NCBI GenBank assembly: GCA_963576785.1
Contig: OY756139.1
Location: 2,914,001-2,978,000 of the forward strand
DNA length: 64,000 nucleotides
Direction: 5' to 3'
Origin: Chlorophyllum brunneum
Lineage: Eukaryota > Basidiomycota > Agaricomycetes > Agaricales > Agaricaceae
Part shown: one piece after another, positions 1-14,050 of the stretch
How the letters are laid out: each line of letters opens with the position of its first letter
Numbering within the stretch: position 1 is the stretch's first letter
Translations under genes and position numbers: made by a program
Notes under the pieces: model-generated
The model's database searches: none
Told to the model about the DNA's origin: nothing
Seen by the model: the letters and a program-made list of their open reading frames with translations, nothing else

Positions 1-226
1 CACGAATTCCTTGGCCGATCCTGAAACCCAGACTCGACAGCGGTGGCGGTGGTTTGATCCCGGTATCTTAGCCCTTAAAGGTATCAGGCAAACTCTCATC
101 TGTCAGTGGTAGGGGCAAGATTTGGGAAATGTTGTCTATATGGTGCAAGCTCTTTCAAGAGTCCATAAGCATATACATACATGAAAAGATGCGCAATAAA
201 AACCATAACATGCATTGTTGGATTGG

Positions 227-3200
227 TTATCCGGTAATTAGCCGAGCCAAAAGGTATAACGTGGAGCCGGCGAAGCGCTGCGAACAAAATCGTTGAGGAG
301 CGGAAGATAAGCAAGTGACGAGAACGTACCACCGAATTTGTAATCGCAGTGAATGAAAGAATAAAGATTAAGTACCCCTTCGTCCTGTTTATCCCAACAT
401 CTCGATCAAACGTATTTGATACCGAAACACCACCAAGGATGGCCAATAGTAACAATCCCTGCACATCAATGATCACAATCAAGCATGACATGCGAATACG
501 GGAAAGAAACTTACATTCGACAACACCCAGGCTAGCAATACGTTCGTTCGAACGCTCGCATAATAGTCTTTTGCGACTTGTTCCTTCTCCGCATCCGTCT
601 GGACTCGATTCTTCTTACCAGCGCCTTGCACTGGTTTCCGGTCCCGCAGATTCGACAATGCTTCTTCGTATAATGAGTTGACGTCGGCGGTATCTGAGAA
701 CAGCTCTACGTCGACCTGGGAGTTTATGTCTTGTGTTACAGCGCCGAGATCAGTGTCTGGGGTGTTGTCTTGCTTCGTGCCCCAGGAAATCTACAGGGTG
801 ACATTAACAGAGAATTTGTCTCGAGGAATAGCAGAGTAACGCACATCGTCCAGGTTTGAAAACGCATAGCTACAAAAACGGTTAGCAAACGGGGGGATGT
901 GAGTAGCGTAGAGGTGTATACGAACACGTTCAGAATGTTGATATAAGTTGCCGAAAGAAAGACGTAAGGAATGAAGCTGGTAATCATATGCCAGGGATCG
1001 AAAGCCAAAATGCTGCTCAATGCATACACTAGAACCCCAGAATAAGTAAACGGGTTAAAGGATAAAATAGACTAAAGCACTTACAGCCATAGGTAACCAA
1101 CACACTAAGTAACATTACTGAATTCGCGGGCCCGCCCTGGCGAGCAGCTTCCAAAGCACAAGCGACTGATGCAACGATCATGTACAGCATCAATATACTG
1201 AGAATGATACTGGTTGTTTTGTACTTCCACTTGGACCTGGAGAACGAATTCAGTGGGAACGTCGAATGGCCAAAAATTAAACGCACGCGGCGGGCCGGTT
1301 GCCCATAGAGAATATGAAACATGATACTATCATCGAGCCCATGAGATATTGCATGAAGGTGTTAAAGTACTTGATCCCTTGAAGATTAAAGGAGCCATCC
1401 TCGAGTGAAGATGTCAAGACAACCTGTGAACGGTTGATTATACAGCCGAAGACACCAGAAAGACCGCTCACGAAGAAGAGATAAAAGTTTCCCTGTATCG
1501 ATATCAGCAACGGTAACCAAGAACGATGAGCACGATACTCACAATACTAAACCATGCAAAAACTAGATTAATAATATTATACACAGTTTCCACCATTAAC
1601 ACAACCTTCCGCGTTAGACTATGTCCTGATCGCAGAACTTGTCCAACGTGGGCGATAGCATAAGTCGCAGCGAAGAAAGACCCGTTCAGCCACCGCCGTC
1701 GTTGAGAGATAAACTCAGGGAACGAGTCTGGAACGTCCGTTTCTCCGATCGCGCCCTTAACATATTTCAGGACCCTTCATTGTGTACATGTGAGCATGGC
1801 CCAAAACAATGAAAGACAAGGCGCTCACCAATTTGTGTTGGCCTTTGCCACTAGTTCGAAACAAAGGATGCGCTAGACCAAACGGTCAGCTTCTAAAGAT
1901 ACGGCCATAAACTCGACTCACATCCTCAGCCAGATCTGCGTGCCAACTATTAGCCAGTCTGATGGACCAGTTATTGGGTTCCACTTACACATATTGGAAG
2001 TGAAAATATCTGTATCTCTTCCGTGCAGAACTTCACCCTTGAAGTACGATGCCAATGGACCCTGACCTCGGCCGTCGTTCTGTAGTGCGATGTATCTATA
2101 TGCCGAAAATGCACCCGGCTGTCATCACGTCAGGTATAAGACGAATTCCTATCAGGCTAAGCTAAACGTACGAGTACGCTGATATAGCCAAACATACTTT
2201 CGGTTGGCTTATCAAGGATACAGCTGACCTTGTACTCAAAGTTCTGGGCCGCAACTGCAGGCAAGTATAACTACAAGGTCATTTGCGGAGGATGGGTTGT
2301 ACGTACCCAACGGATTCAAGAGCAAAGACCAGTTCTTGCCCTTATAAACCGAAATCTCGCCACATGCTCCTCCCACATTCGAGTTGAGATCGAACGCTTT
2401 CCACAGTCTGTATATGCTATTATTTCCCGGCCGGGTGCCGACATCCAACAATACGCATACATTCGGCTGTGCCAGTCAACCATCAGGACAACTTGCACCC
2501 CAATCAAGAACAAAATCCACACCTGCAACATAGCACCAAAAGCATTGAACCCCCATCGATGGCTGTTAATCTTCTTCTGATTCTTTTCTTTCATACAGAA
2601 GATGATTTGGGTCGGTACAATTCCCTTATCCGGGAACTTAAAATGCAAGTTCGGGTCCAGAGCAAATGAGGTGGTATACTCGAAGACGTGTGCAGTGACT
2701 TCTTTCTGGTTCACCATGTTCTTCATGTGGCCACCCGCTTGATATACACCTAATAGTGTCAGGCAATCCAGGACTCGTGGGTGTACCTTCTTGCGTCCAT
2801 CAGCTATAATGCATACCACAACCTATGTGCGCACAATAAGCGTTCACTAACGAGATATCATTCTATTGGGCTCGTACCTTTTCCCAGGCGTTTGGACCCC
2901 ACGTTTGTGAATTTTTACGCGTACATAGATGGGAGATGTTTCGCATGACCCCGTACAGCGTTCGGCAAAACAGCACTTCATCCTCCTGAACCAGGCAAAT
3001 GGCAATCAACAAACCTATGGACGGACAGCCAAAGCAACGACTCACGTTATACATCGTAATCATAATCAACAGCTCCGTCCTTCTCCCACTCTCGTTCTGC
3101 CTCAGGAAGAACCCATTCTTCTCAAACTCGTCCGGATCACAAGTCACAGCCGTATACCTTGTCTGCATCATTTCAGGCGCCCCTCTCCTCGGCAATACCA

Positions 3201-4242
3201 ACCTCGGTGGTACATCCAAATTCACGACCAAATTGCCATTCGTCAACAGCACACGCTTCTTGGTCTTGTGTCGACGAATTACCCTCCCAGATGGCGCTGG
3301 ACCGAAATGCTGCGTGTCTAGGGGTGTATCCGGTAGTGAGGTTTGTTGAGATGTAGGCGTAGGCGGTTCGGGGTCGTATATGATATTCTCGTGCCCTAGT
3401 GGGAGGTATTCTCCGTTCATAAGGTATCCCGCATACTGATCCTGCAGCATAGCTTTTTCTGGATCATCATGTGGGCCTGTATAATGCACACTTTCGTTGC
3501 CGACGATATAATAATCCTCATCGTCGACAGCAGGTGTTGGTGAGCGAGAGCGAGGAGGTTGGTATGGTGACGTAGAGTACGCCGTCCCGCTAGCATACGC
3601 TGCTTCGGTATCGTGTTGGAAATGGTCAAGGTCTGATCCTGCAAGGATAGGTTCGATGTGGTTGAAGGGAGCATAGGTACGAACGGAAGAATTAGGCTGG
3701 GAATAGAAATCTGAGCCTGTTTGACTATGATAATCCGAAGACGGAGGTGTGGGATGTAATTGTTGTACATAAGCCTGGTAGGCTCCATCTTGTTGAGCAG
3801 ACAGGTCATATTGTAGTTGTGCATGTCGAGCAACCGGTGTGGATGGATCGTTGAAAGGGTCATGTTCCTCGCTTGATTCTTGTGGGATGAACTCGTCGAG
3901 ATTGAGGGTTTCGCCTGTGATGATAGGTGCAAGGTATTGTCCTGGCTGGTATGGCTGGTACTCTCGCGTAGACTGGTGGCTTTGTTGTTGTTCATGGACA
4001 TGTTGCTCGTCGTCGTCTTGAGCCGCGGTACGCATGGTAGCAGAGATGGGTGGATGGTTCATAGTGTTAGTAGAGGCCTGATCGTGATCGGAGGAGAGGA
4101 GAGGAGAGTTCTGGTCTGCTGCCTGAGACACCGGAGGGTCCGTCAAGCTATAGCGCTTAACACTGGAATCTACGGATCCATGCGTCGACGAGGACTCGCT
4201 CTGAGGGCTCTTCACACGAGGAACTGGTTTTCTTCTTGCCAT
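227..4242 (-). CDS. Chitin synthase (division 1, class I-III type)
   Basis: Polymerises UDP-GlcNAc into chitin at the plasma membrane. The start is the ATG at 4242, which opens with MARRKP. About 300 N-terminal residues are polar, Pro/Ser/Gln-rich and probably disordered. The chitin synthase N-terminal block follows ([17 protein letters not shown]), then the catalytic domain with the motifs [26 protein letters not shown] (split by an intron) and QRRRW (1690-1704). The C-terminal third holds the membrane helices. The last exon reads [13 protein letters not shown] before TAA at 227, which matches the usual end of this family and is reached by splicing out an intron beginning GTACGT near 330. 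I estimate more than ten short introns. Family assignment is certain. The exact class (I, II or III) cannot be settled by eye. Confidence 0.95.
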
Positions 4243-4515
4243 TTTATCGATTCGCGGAGGAATGTTGCGCAGTAGGGTGTGAGTTCGAGGCAAATATGCC
4301 GTCAGGGACAAGTATTACCCATTCCAGATGAACATGAAATGACATTAGACGCGTCAGTCACGTGGGCGCGCATTCATATAACAAAGTAATCTGGATACAG
4401 GTCACCCAAGTCCAGGAATCAAAGCAAGAGGTCTAGTCCACCACGAGTAAATTAAGCTAATGTCAATATACCAGCACTCTATCCTTGTTCTTATATGCTA
4501 CGAGCAAACGTAGTG

Positions 4516-6643
<2,128 letters not shown>

Positions 6644-8436
6644 TCGTTCAGGGAGAAAGAGAAAAAGAAGGGTTATGAAGGAGAGAAAGAGAGGAACGGA
6701 AATTGGGATGGTGAGCCTGCCACCGGTAATACGTGTGAAGAAGGACGAAGCAGTGCTCTCCGCATGTATAAATCCAGCACGCTGACAACCGTCCGTCCCC
6801 CCGTCTCCGTCCGCAGCTCACGCCTCCGTATCTCCTTTTCGGCCCCCTGGCTGTACCTAGACTATTCCAATCGCACTCACATGAGCCTTATTCCCTCCGC
6901 AGCCTATCCTACGCTGGTCCAATCGTCCCACACCTCCTCGACTTCCTCCGGAGATCCTTGCGACTCTCGGTTTAAAATAGCTACCGCCGGCCGGACAGGG
7001 CCGCATTGCCCTTTCTGGCGACGCATATTTGCCGGGCGTGCCGCCGCAGCCCAGGCGTCATACTCAAGTCACCACACAACATGGAGTATGATGAAGTGAC
7101 GCCAACGTTCTCCATAACAAAGCCGACAGTGCCTATTCGTCAACTCTTGCCCAGCCGGATCTCCAAGGGCATTGCCTAGGCTTGAATGATTATCAGCTTA
7201 ACCAATGCCAAGATCCTTGTTAACTTTATGTGGCACAACGTTGAACGCCAGCGGCCTCGGATTGTTACATATCATGCTGTGTCCCAACATATTTTTGGAG
7301 AAACAAATGTCGAAGTTAGACGATTATCATCACGCTCGCTATGGATCACAATAACCACACAAATTGTCGTCGATGCATCATGTAGTGGCTTGGCAACGGC
7401 CTTCTTCGGATGGACAAGCTCTCAGCCGATATAATGCAGCTTCTGGCACGAAAATTGAGGCGGTCAGATGCTCTCTGACCTGTGCCCATGTCATTTCCGA
7501 CGCTAGAGATATCTCGGATCCCTTCATTCAACTCTGCGTTGATGTCGATACTTAACTCGCCAACCTGGCCTGTACATAGAATGATTCGATTACTCATCAG
7601 AGATGATGCAGTGCGTCGACAGTGCCAACACAGCTCATTCGACAGTATTACCAGATGCTCCACGATGGTGGGATTCAACCACCCAGCCACCCTGCCGAAC
7701 TCCAAAAATAGTTGTTTTGACAATAACAAGAACTGATGGAAAACCTTAACAACAGATGCCTCTTCCAGCGGCGGGCTTCTCCAGTGTGTCTTCGTAACAG
7801 TGTCTTTGCTATTCTTGAGGCCCGGCATGGCCGGAAGCACTAGGCACTGGACGGCGTGCAGACTTCCTCTGTAACGTCACTGTCCTTGAGTCTGGGCTCG
7901 TGTTACCCATCTTTGACAGAAGCTGAAGATGAGCCCGCTGTCAATTGTTCTCGTTGCGAAAGCCATGCCAGGCAACTGTCACCAACATGCCTACTCGGAA
8001 CACGATGAAAAGCGCCCTCTGGTCATCAGGCTCAGGTACCCAAGCTCATTAATCTCCGACAGTAACACGGCAAGATCACGGCAGAAGAAGATAACCGCCC
8101 ATGTCGAATAAGCTGTGGGGCTGGGCCCAGTTTCTCACGGCACTTCTCCACTTGACCACCAACGCCAACACAGCGCGTTTGTAGGTCGAGTGAGACGTCA
8201 AGGCCCCGTCTCTCCTTGTACCATCCCCGAATACAACAGATTCTCTACCCTATAAGGGTACCGCTACAGCGGCCTAAATTGGACCTACACAATATTCCCC
8301 GTTGATACTCTGAGGTAGGTTGGTTTCACCTAAATGGAAGCCACAACCTGATCGTATGATCCATTTGTCGGCACGTAAACTCTTGGGCTGTCACAATTTA
8401 TTCTCCTCTGTCTCCTGGCGGCACTGAAGCTTCTAT
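6644..8436. other. Intergenic region, 1.8 kb
   Basis: No supported gene. A TATAAA lies at about 6765 on the plus strand, but no convincing coding sequence follows it. A 164-codon open frame on the minus strand (7346-7840) has no recognisable domain and no gene-like composition, so I leave it out. The left end holds the promoter of the aspartic protease and the right end that of the coiled-coil gene. Confidence 0.5.
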
Positions 8437-9819
8437 ATGCCATCTGCTACCGCCAGTGGAAGCCTGTATTCTCCTCCCCCGACTTACTCCGCCGTACCTC
8501 CCAATGACAGAGGTCAGCAAGAATCCCGTCGCGGTCCTACAGGCCACCATGCGACTACTCCTACGCACTACAGAACCGGAGAAACCGAGCCATTACTAGG
8601 CGGGGATGGTTCACTTCCACCCAAGCCATCTTTCGATTCATTTCTCTTGGCTACGAGGGGACACAAACGTAATATTCTCCTCTTCCTTCTTGCCATAATG
8701 ATTGGATTCATGTATGCCCGGAACTCTCAACGCTGGGAAAACACGATCTACGATCCAATGGAACGCGAGAGGATCCGTACCGAGTGGGAACTCGAAATTC
8801 ACAAACACACCGAGGATATGCACAGGATGCAGGACGAAAGGGAGGAAATACAACGACAGTGGCACTCGGATCATATGAAAGAACGAGAGAAGACCCGTAA
8901 AGAATGGGAACTCGAGGTTCACGAACACAGCGAGGATATGCACAGGATGCAGGACGAAAGGGAGGAAATGCAGCGACAATGGCACTCGGATCATATGAAA
9001 CTTGTAGAACTTCGTCGAGATATAGAATTCGAGAATAAGAGGCTAGAGGCCGAACGTCGGGAATTGGATGAGGAACGTCGTCGTTGGGATGACGAGCGTC
9101 AAAAACGGGAGTCCGAGGAGAGAGAACGTCAGCGTATGCTTATCCAATGGGGCACCTTACAACAGGACGAAGAATGCGTAAGATATGGTGTGGCTCGTTA
9201 CCAGGCCTCCTTGGAATATGTACCTCTTTCCTGGGATCCATATGTGGCCTGTCAAGAAACCCCCATCCGGATTCACCAAAAGGATGTATATCCGACCGAG
9301 TGTCGTCACACTGTGCGTTTTCCGATGTTACTTCCCCTATGCACGCCAACCGTTTACCTAGGGAAGTCAAATGGTTGGTATCTGGATGATTGACTTCGAT
9401 GAACCCGCCTGCAAGCCTTGGTGGACGAATACTAAGGATGTAAGCGAGGTATTCTCTAAAATACTGTTTTGGACTAAGGATCATACTTTGATTCAAGGGC
9501 TGTACTGGCCATCAGTCTGGTATCCATGTAAGTCTACAAAATAGTGCGATATTCCATCTCACACAAAATCACTTTCACAGCGTTATGAGGCACACCTCGA
9601 AGGATATCTCGAATCCAAGGAATACAAAACTAATTGGGCCGAGATGTGTAGCACCACTCCTCACTCTATGCTTGGTCAAACATACGACTCCCCGACTGAG
9701 TGTGTTTATTCGGTGCGTCATGTACAACGCAATTCTATGACATCGTATCTTACGTATATCCGCAGCCGAAAATAGGTGTTTATGGCCTCTGGGACATACC
9801 CGATGGCAATTGTTCGTGA
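8437..9819 (+). CDS. Type II single-pass membrane protein with coiled coil and Cys-rich C-terminus
   Basis: Function unknown. The layout resembles a family common in Agaricomycetes, judged from memory of the pattern. The N-terminus is Pro-rich with a PPxY motif (PPTY), so binding to a WW-domain ubiquitin ligase is possible. One transmembrane helix lies at about residues 79-94, followed by a long charged coiled coil. Inside it a 40-residue unit is present twice (8761-8880 and 8881-9000). The C-terminal part has four further exons with Cys and Trp motifs (GIWMIDFDEPAC, KGCTGHQSGIHRYEAHLE, WAEMCSTTP) and ends GLWDIPDGNCS before TGA at 9819. The exon ends were chosen because they restore this Cys-rich domain in one frame. 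A luminal or extracellular C-terminus is inferred. Confidence 0.8.
8761..9000 (+). repeat. Two tandem 120-base units inside the coiled-coil gene
   Basis: Bases 8761-8880 and 8881-9000 are near-identical, in frame, and each encodes 40 residues. Both contain EWELE.H.H.EDMHRM, then QDERE, then QRQWHSDHMK. The unit length of exactly 120 bases keeps the frame and nearly the heptad register, so it looks like a recent in-frame duplication. Confidence 0.95.
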
Positions 9820-10657
9820 TCCGGGTGCTGAAGTGAATGACACCCGTTTCCCGTCTGTCTACTCCTCTGTTCCCGTTCTTGTTCTGTTTTTTGTTTCCTG
9901 GAAGCTACGGTATGTTGAACGCCGTGTCCAGCGACACTGGCGCGTACTTACTTGTCGCAGGCTGATCATCGATGGGCGTATGTCGTTTTCTCACTTTTTA
10001 TTCCTCCTTTCTGTACTTGTAGGCGCTTTCTTGAAACTGTTGATTGCAATAAACACGGGTTGTGCTTCTACCAGACCTTGTGGTGGGGATCGTGCACACC
10101 CTTTCTCGCTCGACTTTCAATAGCAACATCTCCCAGGTGACTCTATACATTCCTTCCGTGTAGACAAACGGCACCTTGGGAATAAAATAGCGCGCAGACA
10201 ACTTTCCGGGATTCCTGTACAGTCGAGGTATTACATAGGGTTACCGCTTCGGATATACACTTTCTCTGGTACACTGCGTACGTATGTCATGATATTGAAG
10301 GGATTCGAAAACGGGCGACAAGGATGGGATTGGGGAGTAAACCGAGAATGTACATCAATGTACCTAAAGGATAATCTATGTAAATTAAAACTTACATCGC
10401 AGACAATCCATGGTTTGATAACTCAACACGTCACACGTATATAACTCTCTGTGCAGGCAAGTACACTTAGTGGTTGTCGCGACACCTCAACTTGGCTCGT
10501 GGGCGTCTGTTTATGGGACAAACAAAACGAAGCGGTTTCCTTTACCGTCATTTTTGTCGAAAACATCGTTCTCAGTTCTCTGCCACCCTCGAGATGTGAA
10601 CTGACCCCCGGTTTTGCTCCCGACATACTAGAGACAACAATTCGCTGAGGCATTATC
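9820..10657. other. Intergenic region, 0.84 kb
   Basis: Holds the 3' flank of the coiled-coil gene and the promoter of the HIT zinc-finger gene. No supported coding sequence seen on either strand. Confidence 0.5.
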
Positions 10658-11481
10658 ATGAGCTCCCGTTCAAAAAACTCGGCTCAATGCCAAGTCTGCT
10701 CCGCCAATCCCTCTAAATACACCTGCTCGAAGTGCTATACGGCGTAGTATGTGCACCACAACAAGCTCCCCAACTGATTAATTCATCGATTTAGTTGCTC
10801 AGTATCATGTTATAAAGAACATCAGCGTATGATCCTCCCCTTTCGCGCCCATGACTTCATTTCATTTGTTCCTTCAGAAACAGCATGCAGTGGTAGTTCG
10901 AATGCCACACAGGTTGAATCATGCAAAGAAGAGACCAAAATTGGCTGCTCATGTGAACCTAACTTTATTCTACGTTGCCCCAGAATCTCACTATCCCTAC
11001 AGCTCATCCGAATGAAACACCAGACACCAAGTTAAACACCCGCAGACCGCTTCGTCCACTTACGTCTCTCAGGTGGCCCTATGTTCCTGAGGAGTCAGCT
11101 TTCCCAGACCCCCTGAAGCGGGATGATCCCAAGGACCTCCAACTTCGTCAGTACGAGGCCATCGGTTAGTTGCACCCCCAAGCGCCATTGCCCGTGACTA
11201 ACGGAATATACTACCAAGCTACCTCCACCAAGATACGTGAGATCCTCACGAAACACGAGAATCTCCCCGCTTTACTTTCTTCCATTGATCACCTCCGTGG
11301 CGCTGAGCGCGAGGAAGCCCTACAGAAAGCACTTGGGGTTACTCTGTCCGATATCGATGGCCGGAGGAGACCTAGTGAATCTAGTGAAGATATGCTGGCA
11401 TTGAGGGAGCTTGCGGAAGCTGTGGAAGCTGCGATTCGGGGAGGCAACGAATCCGCCTTGGGATTGAATTGGGGTGAATAA
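10658..11481 (+). CDS. HIT-type zinc-finger protein (ZNHIT3/Hit1-like)
   Basis: Likely a box C/D snoRNP assembly factor, since ZNHIT3 and yeast Hit1 act in that process. The first exons give an N-terminal zf-HIT finger with C..C, C..C, C...C and H...C pairs (CQVCSANPSKYTCSKC, then YCSVSCYKEH). After the finger comes a linker with Pro-rich text (LRWPYVPEESAFPDPLKRDD). A helical C-terminal part follows (LPALLSSIDHLRGAEREEAL) like that of fungal ZNHIT3 proteins, ending LNWGE before TAA. I see four introns. The third (71 bases, GTTGAATC...CCCCAG) was chosen to keep the frame. The start is the first ATG, nine codons before the first finger cysteine. No neighbour appears functionally linked. Confidence 0.85.
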
Positions 11482-12808
11482 AAACTAACAACAATGTACT
11501 CACCTTCCTTGCGCTGCCTTCCCCCAAACTTAATTATCATCTTATCAACAGGTACACTGCACTCTCTGTAATCGACTACTACGTGAACGAGGGAGTTTTT
11601 CTGATCGTATCTTTTGTCTGGGCACCCATCAGCCAGTATGGTGGAAAGAAATGGTCCTACAGGCCTGAACACTCTCACCCATTTACGCTCAGACTAGAAC
11701 AGCTCCTGTTATGTCAATGCTCGTGCTCTGAGCGTCTAGCCCCCCGTAAACAGCGTCCGCTCCTATTTGTCGAATTTGAACAAATGTGCATGAGACTGTC
11801 GTACAAGCCTCGAAATTATGTTTATGCCCCAGAGGACAAGGCCGATTGGAAGTCATGAAAGTATTCACTCCCATACTTCACGGGGGTACTGTCGCCGAAC
11901 CGCAGTTCGAGTTCTTTCTCCAGTTGGGCACCTGGCGAGCCAAACTAATCCTGGTGTGAGAGATCCTAGCAAGGTGGAAGACGAAACGGAAGGGATGTCT
12001 ACCTCTCACAGGATAGTGGATGAACCGACGAGCTAGGTGAGCAACAGACTTTAAAGTTTGCGCGTTGTTTATTCACTCTAAGTAGATGGCGAGGCATTGT
12101 AGATGATACATCATCCTTTGGGGAGTCCCTGGTCCAAACCTATTCACATCTGGCGGCTATACGAATCTAGATCGTGTTGATTACTTCAGGTAACGACATA
12201 TCTGAAAGATGGTTCAACTGACCAAGATTCGAAGCGTCCAGCACATGGACAACTACTAAAGTTCTTGAAATTGATGGATCCTCTGGACTGGTGGACCTGC
12301 CTATGTTGAATTCAATCCAGCAGCCGAGGATCTAGTCTTGAATCCAACGGAATGAATCCCAAGCTATCCTACAGGTCTGGGATTCTACCGCATCGAAAGG
12401 ACGTCGAGAAAAGGTCAAGTAGGTCACTATCTCGTTGACGTCAAGTGTATACAAGTTATCTCTTACTATACGCACAACTAGGACTGGTAGTACACGATGG
12501 GTGAATGACTTAACTTGAAAAAAAAGGCGATGGGATTCACTGCTCCGGGATATCATCGCGCCTCCTGCTCCTAAAAAGCCACAAGAGACCCCAAGTCTTT
12601 ACATTCCTTAATGGGGTCGATTATCTGGCGAACCGAGATAACGGCCGGGACAATGTCAGAAATATCCTGACGTCTAATCACACGTTTTGCGAAACAAAAT
12701 CAGCGGTTCTTGACTGCGCACTGCGGAAATTCATCGACCCTCAGACTAATTTTTGCGGAATTTCGCTAGATATAAACCCTGTGTCTGTTTCTGTTTCAAC
12801 CAGACTAG
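11482..12808. other. Intergenic region, 1.3 kb
   Basis: No gene supported. The right end contains the promoter of the first small paralog, including a TATAAA at 12771-12776. Confidence 0.5.
12771..12776 (+). promoter_or_regulatory. TATA box of small paralog A
   Basis: TATAAA 33 bases upstream of the ATG at 12809. The two following paralogs have TATA elements at similar distances (41-57 bases). Confidence 0.6.
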
Positions 12809-13323
12809 ATGCTCCAGTCCGACGTTAACAAACGCTCCTCAGCGGAGACGATAATTGGCGAAGAAGAGTTGAAGAGCGTGGAGCCGGTGGTTCTGCCCAC
12901 CGAACGCCCTACCGTACAGGATACAGTAACTCAAACCGACCCGCCTAACGTGGCGACGTCCAGTTCCCCAGCTCCAGCGAGCGCATCGGCTGCAGGGGAG
13001 GGTTCCAGAGCCGAATGGTCCCGAATCAAAGACCATCTTGGATTCTCGGAAGAAGAAGAGAAGCCTATGGAGCTTGTCCATGCATGCTTGGTGCTTTTGA
13101 CGACCCCGTTCATGCTCCTACATGGAGTGTTCAAGATGTCTGGAGCGTTCTTGAGGAGCCTCGGGATGATTTTCACGGTCTTGGGTAATTTGGCGAAGAA
13201 GTGTACCTATAAGCCGAAGAAGAGGGTCAGGCGTCGTCTGGAACATGGTGAGTGTTGTGTTTTCGCCCTGTACTTGGTATACTGACGCATTGGTGTGCTC
13301 TCCTAGGTCCACATCAAGTTTGA
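12809..13323 (+). CDS. Small paralog A: glycine-heptad C-terminal hydrophobic protein
   Basis: Function not recognised. About 151 residues: an acidic/Pro/Ser N-terminus, a Trp motif (AEWSRIKDHLGFS, residues 68-80), an acidic linker, and a hydrophobic tract at about residues 88-129 (LVLLTTPFMLLHGVF, then SGAFLRSLGMIF). A strongly basic tail follows. The coding exon ends at 13247 at GTGAGT. A 59-base intron follows and a tiny second exon adds GPHQV before TGA at 13323. Paralog B has the same short last exon (GPIQI), which supports this splice over read-through to 13285. It is the first of four tandem genes on this strand. A membrane-associated hairpin or amphipathic helix with a cytosolic basic tail is inferred. 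Confidence 0.7.
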
Positions 13324-13936
13324 CGTTGTGATGATTCTCTGAACAACAGGACATTAGTAGAGAGAAAGCTAGTTTGCTTAGGACTTGAACAGCCTTATAC
13401 TGCGGTCCTCTGCGGAGGTCTACATAAGAATACTTGTTCCTGCCATTGTGATTTCCGTTACCTGTATTTATTGTTCAACTTAAAGGTTCACTTGAGACCG
13501 ATATCGCTAAAAGTCTTGCCCAAAGCTGTTGTCTCTAGTGTCCGTGGCGAGAGCATGGTAGCTCCATGTACAACATAAACTTTGAGCCTCAAAGATGGCT
13601 CATCTGGTTTTGATTCCGCAGCATTGTGGTGATCGACCTCCCATTCAACCGAGAGGATGGAAATGATCATCACTAGATGCGAATAATGGCCCTTCCCACA
13701 CGACGGCATGGTGTTCCCGGCCGTGGCATAGATACCTAATATCCGACTCTCCCAATGCAGACATGGCTTGACCATTAAAGGGGAATAATATTTTCAGTAA
13801 AGTCAACATCCGATTAGGAGGGAGAACTGGATCGGTGCGGACGAGCAAAACCAACAAAAGAAGGTTATACAACATCTTATGTGCCTTATCTCCAGAGGGG
13901 GAAATAGAAATAGACTGCGGGTAACTGCGCAAATAT

Positions 13937-13957
13937 CTTTCTCGTGAATCGAGAAAG
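13937..13957. promoter_or_regulatory. Perfect 8-base inverted repeat upstream of paralog B
   Basis: CTTTCTCG, five spacer bases, then CGAGAAAG. It sits 31 bases upstream of the TATA box and about 94 bases before the ATG. The dyad contains TTC/GAA triplets, so a heat-shock-element-like or other dimeric factor site is possible. Function is inferred only. Confidence 0.4.
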
Positions 13958-13988
13958 GGAAACTCCGCACATGTCAACCTGGGTACAA

Positions 13989-13994
13989 TATAAA
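13989..13994 (+). promoter_or_regulatory. TATA box of small paralog B
   Basis: TATAAA 57 bases upstream of the ATG at 14051. Confidence 0.55.
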
Positions 13995-14050
13995 CCTTTA
14001 GGTATCGAATCGAGAACAATCAATAACACTCACCCCGCCCAGCAACTCAT

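Larger units (their letters stand above)
13324..14050. other. Spacer between paralogs A and B
   Basis: No coding sequence supported. It holds the inverted repeat at 13937-13957 and the TATA box of paralog B. Confidence 0.5.

Noticed and set aside
3417..4001. 194-codon minus-strand frame inside the chitin synthase N-terminus
   Set aside because: An alternative frame of the disordered N-terminal region on the same strand. The true frame leads directly into the conserved chitin synthase domain.
7346..7840. 164-codon minus-strand open frame in the 6.6-8.4 kb gap
   Set aside because: No recognisable domain, odd composition and no promoter-like sequence.
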